DNA from: an uncultured Spirochaetota bacterium
GTDB lineage: Bacteria; Spirochaetota; Brachyspiria; Brachyspirales; Brachyspiraceae
DNA: 64,000 nucleotides
NCBI GenBank assembly: GCA_944390575.1
Contig: CALXQJ010000001.1
Span: forward strand, 1 to 64,000
Direction of reading: 5' to 3'
Shown here: positions 45,345 to 56,000 of the stretch, piece after piece
Layout: each line of letters opens with the position of its first letter
Position numbering within the stretch: position 1 is the stretch's first letter
Made by a program: the position numbers and the translations under genes
Notes under the pieces: model-generated
The model's input: only the letters and a program-made list of their open reading frames with translations
What the model was told of the DNA's origin: nothing
The model's database searches: none

Positions 45345-48300
45345 ATGAGATATAGACTATTATTTTTTATTTTTATTATAATATCTTGTGCTTCTACTGA
45401 TAATTTTTCTTCTAATTCTTTATTAGAGAAGCGTTCTTTTCTAAAAGAGAATAGAAAATATACTCTTACTTATGGTGAGAATAATCCTGCTTTAGATTCT
45501 GTTATTGATAATAAGGCTAAGTGGATTTATTATACTAGAGAGAGTTCTGGAAATACTGATATATTTGCTATAGATTCTTATACTTTAAAGTCTTATAGAT
45601 TAACAAAAAGTCCTGCTATTGATAGTAGTGTTTCTATTGATAATAAATCTAAGTATTTAGTTTTTACTTCTACAAGAGATGATGCTTATGGAGATATTTA
45701 TCTTTATAAGCTTGTTAATTTATTTGGTATTAGGCATACAGATTTAGAAAATTTAGAACAAAATATAGTTAGACTTACTGATTATAGAGGATATGATATA
45801 GATCCTGTTATATCTCATAATTCAGATACTATAGCATTTATTTCTGATAGAGAAGATTTTACTAAAAAATTATATACTATGAAAGTAAATGGAAAAGATA
45901 TAAAAAAAATTTCAGACTTAGAAGCTTCTTCACCTTCTTTTTCATTTGATGATAAGCATATAGTTTTTGTAACCTCTACAGACTTAGATAATGCTTCTCA
46001 ATTAGTTCTTGTTGATACTGATAATACAAATAATACAATATATTTAACAGATTCTGATAGATTTAAGTTTAACCCAACATTTTATAATAATGATAGTATA
46101 GTATATTTTGAAATAGATAGTGATACAGATAGAGATGGTAGTTTTACTTATGCTGATAAAAGACGACTTATGCTTTATTCTATAAGCACTAAAAAATCTT
46201 ATGTATTAGAAGAAGATACAAAATTACGTTCTTTTGATGTTGCTGATTCTAGTCTTCTTGTGGGTAGTTATGTTATTAGTAGTGGAAATACTAGTATAGT
46301 GACATTTGGCTCTACTAAGGATTATTTTATTAAAGATGATAATGCTAATGAAATGTATTCAAATTTCTCTACTCTTACTTTTGATAAAAAGACTCAAGTT
46401 GTCGATAGATTTGCTGAATATTTTCCAGAAGGAGAAGACAGTAGAAATGTTTCTAAAGCATATTTTGATATAATGACAGAGTCTTATACTAATAATAATA
46501 TAGATATTTATAATACAACAAAGAATATATTAATTAATAATTATTCAAATACATTTTTTGGTTTTTTGGCAAATAAAACAGAATATATTGATGATACAAA
46601 TTATAATTGGGTTATTTTTAAGAATTATACTAATAGTGATATTTTTACTAATAATAATATAGAAAATTTTATTTCTTATACTGCGTACATTTTAGCTAAT
46701 GAAAAAACTAAAAATAACTATAATGAAGATGCTTTATTATTGCTTAATAAAGTATTATCCTATAACTCTAATAAAGACCTTTATATACTTATTAGTAAGT
46801 TATATTTAAAGCTATTGGAAAGTGTTGATTCTAATATTTCTGAATATGATATTGTATTTAATAGAAAAGATTTAAGTTTTAATGATAAGTTAATTATAGC
46901 TAAAGATTTTATAAAAGATACGGATATTTCATATGATTTTATAATAGAAAATACTGCTATTAATAGCCCACTTTCTCTTGCTAGTAGATTAAAATATGTT
47001 GATGGTCTTATAGTATCAAAAGATTATGATTTAGCTTTAGAATTATTTGCACCTTATCTAAACTTAGAAAATTATTATAAAGCTTATTATCATTATATTA
47101 ATGCTTTAATATCATTATCAAAAAATAATGAAGATGTTTATTTACTCTTAAAAGATTCCATTAAAGTAGGTGGTAATATATTTGCTTCTACATCGGAAGG
47201 TTTATATGCTAAGAGACTATTATCTGATTATTATTCTGATATTGCAAATGAGGCATATAAGCAAGGTCGTTATAATATAGCTTATGATAATTATAAAGAA
47301 GTTTTAATTTATGATCCTAATAATCTTACCGCTTCATCTCGTATTATAGAAAGTGGACTTAGAGGCTATAGCTCCATTGAGTCTTTAGAGAATACTATTA
47401 AAGAAAGAGAAAATCTTATTATTAAAACAAAATACTCAGATCATAAATCACATTATGAACTTGCCAATGCTTATTACTATTTGGCTAATAGATATTATAG
47501 TATTGCTATTTCTAAGCAAAATAGTGCTGATAGATATGAAGTTGCTGAAAAGAAAAGAGAGGATGGGTTTTATTTATATTTAAATAAGTCTTTTAATACT
47601 GTATTAGAAAAATCTCTTTCTTATATTAACTTTGCAATATTTTTGTATCCTGATGATGTTGAGTATTATATAAAAAAAGCAGAAATGCTAACATTTGCTG
47701 ATGCTCTTAAAACTCAAGTATTACAAGAAGATAAAACTTATAAAAGTATTATAGAATTAGTACCAAGTTATGTAGATAATAATGTTACTAATGAAAATTA
47801 TATAGGCTTTAATACTCTACCTTTTTTATCTTATAATATTGAAACTGATATTATAAACACTCTTTTAATAGCTAAAAGTAGATCTGATGCTAATTCTATT
47901 AATATTATGCTTGCAAATGCATTTTTAATAAATGGTAGATATTCTGATGCTTTATGGGCTTATTCTTTAGCTGAAAAATATATAGATAATTCTAATAGTG
48001 ATAAAAGTAGGGCTTGGTATCATTTCTTTTATGGTTATTCTTTGTGGATGAATGATGATTTTGAAGGTGCTTATAGAGAGTATAACAAATCTAGAGTTCT
48101 ATTTGAAAAACTTAAAGATGTAGATAATATTTATAAAATTATAGGATATATTGCTATTGCTGCTATAGAGAATAAGGATTATAATAAGGCGATAGACGCT
48201 CTTTTAGAACGTAATAAATTTTCTATTAATAGTAGTATTAAAGATACAGAATTAAATGATTTACTTATAGCTGCTTGTTATTTAAAACTTGAAGATTATA

Positions 48301-51300
48301 ATAATGCATTAAAATATTGTGATAATATTAAAAGTAAAATAGATAGTTTAGATACAAGTTTATATACGCCTAATTACGTGAGAGCAACTATTTATGGGGC
48401 TAATGTTAATGTTGTAAACTTGGGCCTTGCTTCTTTTGGAGGATATATACCAGGCGAACCTTTAAACGTAGATAAACAGCAAATGTTATATTCTTTATAT
48501 CAAGATTTATATGAAAAAATGGGACGCTATTCTCAATCTCGTGAGGCCTTAGAAGCATATAAAGACTATATATTAAAAGATAAACCTAAAAAATCTATTC
48601 AACCTTTAATGCTTGCTACATACTATAATAATGAAGGGTATTTATACTATAAACAAGGTTCTACTTCTAATGCTATAAGCTCTTTTATTAAGTCTATAAA
48701 TGAATATAAAAATAGTTTAAACTCCAAAGATGTAACAAATAATCCTAATGTAATATATGAAAATGCTCAAAATGATGTAAAAAATTATTTAAGTTTATCT
48801 TCTTTATACTTAAGATACTTATCTCAAAATGAACTTACTAATATAAAGAGAGTATTCTTTACTGAGTTGTTTAGAGTAGCAGAGCATATTAATGTTTTAT
48901 CTACCAATCCTAAAGTTAGCTCTAAAGATAGATTATTATTATATACTCATATAGCTGCATTACAATATATATTGGCATTCAAATTAACTGCTGATAATAG
49001 TGTAAAAATAGCTAGAGAAGTTAATAAAGATGATCCTACAGATTTAAGAAATCATGATATTAATTATGAACGTCTTAAATTATTAAAAGATGCTATAGAC
49101 AGGTATAAGTATATATTATCATCTAAGTCTGATTTTCCAGTAGACTTAAAAACTGAAATTATTATAAGATATAATTTAGCTAAGGCCTATGAACTTGCAG
49201 GTTATATTGAAGAGGCTTCAAGAGAATATACCTCTGCATACTTAAAAGCAAAAGTATCTTCATTTGTTGTAGAAGAGATAGCTATATTAACATCTTTAAT
49301 AGATTTTTCCAAGAAGTATAGAGATAAATATCCAGATAGTTTAGATTATCCTGTTCAATATGTGTATAGAATGCTTGAACGCATACGCAGTAGTGTATTT
49401 ATGATTACATTTGTTGAGGATAATAGCTTCATACTTGAACAGGCTAAATATAAGGCTATTGAGTTTTTGAAGAGTGATTATCCTGAGGCTAGTGTTAGTA
49501 TTCTTTCTATGTTTGATGCTATTGATATGCGTAAAGAATTTTTAGATAAGAGAATTTTAAATTTGGGTGATAATAATATTTATTTAGAAGATTATTATAA
49601 ATTATATGAAGAGGCTTTATATACTTATCAAAAATATTTATCTGCTGTCTCTTCTGTATATGATAAAAAATTAGAGAGTGAAACTTTAAAGAAAATAGAG
49701 ATATTAGAAAAAGAAGCTATTAAGAAGTTTACTAATACTCCTATAGAAAATATTGTTTTATGCAATTTGATTGCTAAGAATTTATATAAAAAACTTAGAA
49801 ATGATGAAACTCTTATTTGGGATACTTATTTTGATTATAGATTTGTTGTAGAAAATAATGGGGTTAAGTTTTATTATCAAACTAATTCTCTTTTAAATAC
49901 TAAAAACTATATTTCTCATATAAGTTTTAATCATAAATTATTTAATAATACTAACAAAGATGTATTTGTGAGAGAACTTTATGATGCTACTGAATATATG
50001 CTTCCTAAGAAAAGTGTGTATATAGATAAAAGACTTATTGCTTTAAGTAGAGCTGATAGAGCATATAGAGAACAGTTTTCTAAAATGACAAATGAAAATA
50101 ATACTAATAATATTAGAAAAAGAAATAGTAGATATGATGTTATAGAGTTAGAATCTATTAATACTAATGCTTATTCTCCTTTATTTATAGATATATCTAC
50201 TGCTACTGTTAATGAGGTTAGTTATATTAATAAAAACTTATATATAGTATATGCTGATAAGTCTGCATTAGAGCAGTCTAAAGAATTATTAAAAAATGCA
50301 AATGCCATTGCATTTATAGTTGGTAATTCTAATTTTCAGTCGCGTCTTTATTTTTATAGCAATTATTTTAATAAGCTTCAAACAAACTCTATTGAAGAAG
50401 CTATGAAAGGTTTTGATACTTCTCTTCTAACATTCTATGGTACTGCTGATTTGAGTATTAAAGATTTAGAGAATGATACTATTAAATATAAAAATAAAAT
50501 GTATGATTTATATAAGAAAGATGTTAATCCAAGTTTTAGTGTTATGTCTAATTTAATTGCTTATTCTACTAATTATAATGAAAAAATGAGTAATTATGCA
50601 ACTATCGTAGAAGATAGATATAATGCTTTTGATACTAATAATGCTTATTTTTTTGCAGAAGAAGGTTATCAATACCTTTGGAAAAATTATACTAATATAA
50701 GTGAAGATAATGCTTATAGATTTATAAAATCTATGCTTCCAATATTTAAGAATATGGGAGAAGAGGGTGCTATAAAAGGTGCTAATAGGGCTTTACACTT
50801 TGTATATTTATATACAAATTCTAATTATAGCTTGATAGATGAATACTTCACACCAAAAACTTTATCTTATTTTCTAAAAGCAAAAAAAGATAAGAAAGAA
50901 GCTTCTGCATATCTTAATTATATTGCTCCTAAAGTTAAGGGTGAGTATAGAAATAAAATATTAGAGTTGGCATTGTTGTATAATAAAATATATGCTAAGA
51001 ATGATAACATTACAAATATTATTGATATGACAGAAAATAGTGACTATATATTGAATATAGTAGATACTATTTTAGATAAAAACTCTACAAATCAGAAAAA
51101 TATTTTTATGACTATGGACTATATTTATGCTAATGAGTATATGTTTGAAGCTAATACTATTTCTGAATTTGCTGATAGATTTTATGCTAGATATAGACAA
51201 AATCCTACTTATATATTTGGTTTATTAAATAAGATTAGAAATCCTGAAAGTAATTTTACAAATAATATAGTGAATGCGTATAATATTCTTAAACAAGAAG

Positions 51301-52103
51301 ATACTAATACAATGTTTATATATTATACTCTTGAAAATAATAAATATGTTGCATATAGTTATTTAAATGGGGACAAAGAAATAAAGAAAATTTCTTTAGC
51401 TGAAACTAATAGAGTTAATAATTATTTATATAGCTTTGTAAATGCAACTAGTAGTGAAGATAGAGTTAATGCTCTTAATTCTATAGAAAATATTATTATT
51501 AATTCTTCTATAGCAAAAGATTCTAAAAATGCAAAAACTATTTATATAACATCTTCTTATGATGATATATTCTTTATACCATTTGCATATATTCCATCAT
51601 TTAAAAGTGCAGATGTTATAAAGGTTCGTGAGTTTAAATATATAGATAATAGTAATATTTTAGATATTGGTAATATAGATATAAAACAAAATATAAGTAA
51701 TAGTTTTTATACTCAGTTGGAAACTTTGGCTATAAATAATTATAAAAATAATAATAAGATTAATAGTAAGCTTATTCATTATATAGGTACTACTACAAAT
51801 AAAAAGCCTTTTGATAATAATGATATATTCCTATCTCCAGCAACGCAAAATGATATATATGATTATTTATCTTCAAAAAATAATACTAAAGTAATGTTTA
51901 CATACAATAATAATAATATAGGTGATTATTATACAGTATTAAAGTCTTTATACTCTCATTATGATGATAATATAATAGATGCATATAGGTATATAAAAAA
52001 TAATACTATAAAAGCTAATATTATCAAAAATGAAGATAAAAATATTTTATATCAAGATAGTTACACTTTATTCGACTATATTTTACCTGCCATTATAAAA
52101 TAA
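45345..52103 (+). CDS. Giant lipoprotein: beta-propeller, TPR solenoid and degenerate CHAT-like C-terminus
   Basis: This is a 2252-residue protein. A lipoprotein signal ends at Cys15 (IIISCAST). Residues about 40-330 form a TolB/PD40-type propeller (KSKYLVFTSTRDDAYGDIYLY, SDTIAFISDREDF). A long helical region (about 440-1400) carries TPR-like repeats such as QGRYNIAYDNYKEVLIYDPNN. The C-terminal 260 residues have the shape of a CHAT protease: TMFIYYTLENNKYVAYSYL, then DDIFFIPFAYIPSF. An HYIG occurs where the catalytic His is expected, but no Cys occurs in the later strand (KVMFTYNNNN), so it is probably inactive. The Shine-Dalgarno is weak. The propeller suggests envelope location. Function is unknown. 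Confidence 0.72.
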   Translation: MRYRLLFFIFIIISCASTDNFSSNSLLEKRSFLKENRKYTLTYGENNPALDSVIDNKAKWIYYTRESSGNTDIFAIDSYTLKSYRLTKSPAIDSSVSIDNKSKYLVFTSTRDDAYGDIYLYKLVNLFGIRHTDLENLEQNIVRLTDYRGYDIDPVISHNSDTIAFISDREDFTKKLYTMKVNGKDIKKISDLEASSPSFSFDDKHIVFVTSTDLDNASQLVLVDTDNTNNTIYLTDSDRFKFNPTFYNNDSIVYFEIDSDTDRDGSFTYADKRRLMLYSISTKKSYVLEEDTKLRSFDVADSSLLVGSYVISSGNTSIVTFGSTKDYFIKDDNANEMYSNFSTLTFDKKTQVVDRFAEYFPEGEDSRNVSKAYFDIMTESYTNNNIDIYNTTKNILINNYSNTFFGFLANKTEYIDDTNYNWVIFKNYTNSDIFTNNNIENFISYTAYILANEKTKNNYNEDALLLLNKVLSYNSNKDLYILISKLYLKLLESVDSNISEYDIVFNRKDLSFNDKLIIAKDFIKDTDISYDFIIENTAINSPLSLASRLKYVDGLIVSKDYDLALELFAPYLNLENYYKAYYHYINALISLSKNNEDVYLLLKDSIKVGGNIFASTSEGLYAKRLLSDYYSDIANEAYKQGRYNIAYDNYKEVLIYDPNNLTASSRIIESGLRGYSSIESLENTIKERENLIIKTKYSDHKSHYELANAYYYLANRYYSIAISKQNSADRYEVAEKKREDGFYLYLNKSFNTVLEKSLSYINFAIFLYPDDVEYYIKKAEMLTFADALKTQVLQEDKTYKSIIELVPSYVDNNVTNENYIGFNTLPFLSYNIETDIINTLLIAKSRSDANSINIMLANAFLINGRYSDALWAYSLAEKYIDNSNSDKSRAWYHFFYGYSLWMNDDFEGAYREYNKSRVLFEKLKDVDNIYKIIGYIAIAAIENKDYNKAIDALLERNKFSINSSIKDTELNDLLIAACYLKLEDYNNALKYCDNIKSKIDSLDTSLYTPNYVRATIYGANVNVVNLGLASFGGYIPGEPLNVDKQQMLYSLYQDLYEKMGRYSQSREALEAYKDYILKDKPKKSIQPLMLATYYNNEGYLYYKQGSTSNAISSFIKSINEYKNSLNSKDVTNNPNVIYENAQNDVKNYLSLSSLYLRYLSQNELTNIKRVFFTELFRVAEHINVLSTNPKVSSKDRLLLYTHIAALQYILAFKLTADNSVKIAREVNKDDPTDLRNHDINYERLKLLKDAIDRYKYILSSKSDFPVDLKTEIIIRYNLAKAYELAGYIEEASREYTSAYLKAKVSSFVVEEIAILTSLIDFSKKYRDKYPDSLDYPVQYVYRMLERIRSSVFMITFVEDNSFILEQAKYKAIEFLKSDYPEASVSILSMFDAIDMRKEFLDKRILNLGDNNIYLEDYYKLYEEALYTYQKYLSAVSSVYDKKLESETLKKIEILEKEAIKKFTNTPIENIVLCNLIAKNLYKKLRNDETLIWDTYFDYRFVVENNGVKFYYQTNSLLNTKNYISHISFNHKLFNNTNKDVFVRELYDATEYMLPKKSVYIDKRLIALSRADRAYREQFSKMTNENNTNNIRKRNSRYDVIELESINTNAYSPLFIDISTATVNEVSYINKNLYIVYADKSALEQSKELLKNANAIAFIVGNSNFQSRLYFYSNYFNKLQTNSIEEAMKGFDTSLLTFYGTADLSIKDLENDTIKYKNKMYDLYKKDVNPSFSVMSNLIAYSTNYNEKMSNYATIVEDRYNAFDTNNAYFFAEEGYQYLWKNYTNISEDNAYRFIKSMLPIFKNMGEEGAIKGANRALHFVYLYTNSNYSLIDEYFTPKTLSYFLKAKKDKKEASAYLNYIAPKVKGEYRNKILELALLYNKIYAKNDNITNIIDMTENSDYILNIVDTILDKNSTNQKNIFMTMDYIYANEYMFEANTISEFADRFYARYRQNPTYIFGLLNKIRNPESNFTNNIVNAYNILKQEDTNTMFIYYTLENNKYVAYSYLNGDKEIKKISLAETNRVNNYLYSFVNATSSEDRVNALNSIENIIINSSIAKDSKNAKTIYITSSYDDIFFIPFAYIPSFKSADVIKVREFKYIDNSNILDIGNIDIKQNISNSFYTQLETLAINNYKNNNKINSKLIHYIGTTTNKKPFDNNDIFLSPATQNDIYDYLSSKNNTKVMFTYNNNNIGDYYTVLKSLYSHYDDNIIDAYRYIKNNTIKANIIKNEDKNILYQDSYTLFDYILPAIIK

Positions 52104-52104
52104 T

Positions 52105-52177
52105 AGTTTACATAATTTTTTTGTTAATTATTTTTTATAAAAATCCGAGTTTATAAATAGTATACATTATGTAAACT
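52105..52177. repeat. 12-bp inverted repeat flanking the uppP leader
   Basis: AGTTTACATAAT (52105-52116) is the exact reverse complement of ATTATGTAAACT (52166-52177), with 49 bases between the arms. The pair fills the gap before uppP. No T-run follows the second arm, so it is not a standard terminator. It could be a pair of operator half-sites or a long-range mRNA stem. Confidence 0.6.
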
Positions 52178-52190
52178 TTGGGGTAGTAAA

Positions 52191-53003
52191 ATGATAAAAT
52201 CTATTATATTGGGATTAATACAAGCTGTAGCTGAATTTTTACCTATATCAAGTTCTGGGCACTTACGAATAGCTGAATATTTTTTAAATTTTAATATGGA
52301 AAATATTCTTTCTTTTGAGGTAGCTCTTCATTTTGGTACATTTATAGCAACTTGCGTTATTTTTTATAAAGATATTATTAATGCTATAAAAGGATTTTTT
52401 TCAGGATTAAAAAACTATAAAGAAGCAAGTAAAACAGATGAAGGTTTTAGAGTTGCTATTATGGTTATTATAGCTTCTATACCTGTAGCAATAGTTGGAC
52501 TATTATTAGAAAAATATCTAAGTAATATAGAATTACATAGAATAGGGCTTAACTTGATTATAACAGGCTCTATTTTACTTATGACTAAAAAGACAGATAA
52601 TATTACAGTAAAAAAAGATGTACTTACTACTACATATTATAATGCATTAATAATTGGTATAGCACAATCTATAGCGGTTCTACCTGGTATATCAAGATCT
52701 GGTATGACTATTAGTATAGCTTTATTTTTAGGTCTTAGTAGAGAGTTTGCTGGTAGATTTTCTTTTTTAATATCTTTACCTGCTATTTTTGGTGCTTTAC
52801 TTCTTTCTTTAAAAAATATTTTGAATTCGAATTTTAATTTAGAGTATGCTTTAGTTGGTTTTGTTACTTCTTTTATATTTGGAATAATATCTTTAAAGTT
52901 TTTACTTTTATTTTTAAAGAAGGGCGATTTATATAAGTTTGGCTTTTATTGTATTATAGTTGGTGCTGCTGTTACAATATATTTTACATCGGCTATATTA
53001 TAA
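52191..53003 (+). CDS. uppP: Undecaprenyl-diphosphatase UppP (BacA)
   Basis: UppP dephosphorylates undecaprenyl diphosphate, recycling the carrier for peptidoglycan and glycan synthesis. It also confers basal bacitracin tolerance. The 270-residue membrane protein has about eight hydrophobic segments. The two active-site motifs are EFLPISSSGHLRI near residue 15 and LPGISRSGMTISIALFLG near 165. GGGG lies ahead of the start. It stands directly before ftsK; the gap is only 15 bases to the chosen ftsK start, so the genes are probably cotranscribed. Confidence 0.95.
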   Translation: MIKSIILGLIQAVAEFLPISSSGHLRIAEYFLNFNMENILSFEVALHFGTFIATCVIFYKDIINAIKGFFSGLKNYKEASKTDEGFRVAIMVIIASIPVAIVGLLLEKYLSNIELHRIGLNLIITGSILLMTKKTDNITVKKDVLTTTYYNALIIGIAQSIAVLPGISRSGMTISIALFLGLSREFAGRFSFLISLPAIFGALLLSLKNILNSNFNLEYALVGFVTSFIFGIISLKFLLLFLKKGDLYKFGFYCIIVGAAVTIYFTSAIL

Positions 53004-53018
53004 TTGGAGTTTGGGTTT

Positions 53019-56000
53019 ATGTTTTTTAATAATAAGAATTTAAAAAAGCTAATAAAAAGAAAGAGATTAGAAAATAAAGCTCAAAATAATTCTGTAGATT
53101 ATTCTAATAGAAATATTTCTTATGATATTATTGGTTTTTTATTATTTTTATTTTCTGGAATATTACTACTTTCTTATGTTAGTATGAGTATGGATGATAT
53201 TAATTCTAATGCTAATATAAAAAATTTACTTGGTATATTTGGTGCATATATATCTTATTATTCTTTTATATCTTTTGGTTTTACATCTATTATTATTCCT
53301 ATACTTCTTGGATATATAGGTTTTAATACTATTGTAAAAAATAAATTTGATAATATTTTATTACCATCTTCACTTACTATTATATTTATGATTTTATTTT
53401 CTACATTTTTAAATATAATACTTGGTAGTATAAATTATTATTTTAAAGGTGGAATAATAGGGCAAATTATTGGAGATTTTTTAATATCTATTTTTGGTGG
53501 AGTTGGAGCATTTTTAATAATAGTTTCTTTTTTTATTGTTGGAGCTATTGCATTCTTTAAGTTGTCTTTACTTAGTTTATCTAAAAAAGTATTATCTACA
53601 GCTAAGAGTATAGATGTATCTTTACTAAGAGATAGAAAAAATCATATTTTTAATTATATATATAATATAATAAATAAAAAAGTAGATACTAATGTATATA
53701 GTAGTGATAAAAAAGAAGAAAATTATGATGATATAATTGATGACTCTATAGAAATAGTAGAGGAAGAGAAAGTTCCATTTTTTTCTAAAAGAGAGTCATA
53801 TTCATCTATACCTTTTATTGAAAAAAAAGATACTAATAACTTTTTTGATGAGGATAAGTATAGAGAAGAATTAAAACAAAATAGTAGACATTCATTTGAT
53901 GTGTACTACAATGATATTGATGATAATATTAAGAACTTTTGTGAAGAATATGATGAGAAAAGAGAGAGAGAAATTGCTGGAATACTTGGAAAATTAAGAA
54001 GCAATAGTTTTGATATTAATTATACTGATAATAGTGATGATGATATAGGAATAATTTTGGTTGAGGCTGTTTTTGGTTTTAGTAATGCTGATAAATTGAA
54101 TAATAATGATAGTCTAAATTATAATAAGGATTTATCTAATAGTATTAATAATAGCATATCATTTAATGATAATAATGAAGATATGCTTGAGATAAATTTT
54201 AATACTCATAGTGCTTCAGATTTTAAAAAGGCTATTTATAATGATTCTAATAATTTTAAATATAATGTAAATAAAAGTTATATAAAAGCAACTACAAGTG
54301 CTGATAATAGTTATAATGAATACATAAGTGGTAAGAGTATCTTTGATAATAATACAAGTTACAATGATGATACTCTATATAGTGAATCTGAAGATACAGT
54401 TAAAATGTCTAAGACTAATGAAGAAATTAAAGATGATGTACTTTCAAAGTTGAGAAATATTGTAGAGAGAAATAAAAAAAATAGTTTACATAATAATATT
54501 TCTTATAATTCATATGAAGATAATTATTATGAAGAAGAGTATGAAAATATATCTGAAGAAAATAATAATGAGTATGATAGTTATGACAATAATGAAGTGA
54601 AGCCTTTTGAGTTTTCTATGGGATATGCTTCTAAGAGAGAGTATAATAGAGAGGATCATATACCAAACTTTAGAAGAGATGTTGTTAGAGACTTTAACAA
54701 TAAAGAAGAAAATGTATTTAATAATGAGTATAATAATAATGGCTTTCTGGATGAAGATAAATTGATTAATAATTTTAATTCAATAGAAGATGATATAGAA
54801 AGTAATATAGATGATGAAGAGCATAATACTTTTGTAAGTGATGATGTATATTCTGATATAGATAATAATTTTGACTCATTTGATGGAAATATATCTTCTA
54901 CTGTATCTCCTACTATGGAAGAAACTAATGAAGAAGTTAATATAGAAAATTATATAGAAGATATAAAAGAAGATATAAATACAAATAGATTTTCAAATAT
55001 AAAAGAAGAAGAAAATAATAGTGTAAATACATTTAATAAAAAAACTTATATATTAAAACCTACTACTACAAATTCAGATTTTATACAATCTAATTTTGAC
55101 TCTAACTATGTAGATAAACATTATAGTTATCCACCAATAGATTTATTAAACAAATCAGTTCCTGTAAATGATAATGCTATGCTTGAAGCTATTAAACAAA
55201 CAGCCATACAGTTAGAAAATACATTATTAGACTTTAATATAGAAGCAAAAGTTACAGGAGTATCAAGAGGTCCTGTTATAACTCGTTATGAGTTAGAATT
55301 GGCAGCTGGTACAAGAGTATCAAAAATTTCAAATTTAACAGATAATATAGCATTAGCACTAGCTTCAGAGAGTGTTAGAATAATAGCACCAATACCAGGA
55401 AGATCTGTTATAGGAATTGAGATACCAAATAAGGTTAGAAATGCTGTATTTTTAAGAGATGTTTTAGAGAGTAGTGATTTTAGAAGTTCTAAATTAGAAA
55501 TACCTTTTGTACTTGGTAAGGGTATATATGGTAATAATGTTATCACAGATATGTCTGATGCTCCACATTTACTTGTTGCTGGAACAACTGGTTCTGGTAA
55601 GAGTGTTTGTTTATCTACTATTATTCTTTCACTTTTATATAAGTTTAGACCTGATGAGCTTAAATTTATCTTTGTAGATAAAAAAAGAGTAGAGCTTTCT
55701 ATATATAACGGTATTCCTCATTTGATGTCACCTGTAGTATCTGATGAAAAAAAGGCTACTATAGTATTACGCTATATTGTAGATATAATGGAGAAGCGTT
55801 ATGAGAGAATGGAGCGATTCTTTGTTCGTAATGTTAAGACTTACAATGAAAAAGTAAAGCAACTATTAGCAGAAGGTGAAACAGAATTTAATGGAGAACC
55901 TTTAGAACTATTTCCTTATATAGTATTGGTTATAGATGAACTTCATAATTTAATGGTTGTAGCTTCTAAGGAGGTTGAGGATTTAATATCTCGTTTGGCT

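Noticed and set aside
55286-55546. Minus-strand open frame inside ftsK
   Set aside because: It is antisense to the conserved FtsK motor domain and has no start signal or recognisable sequence.
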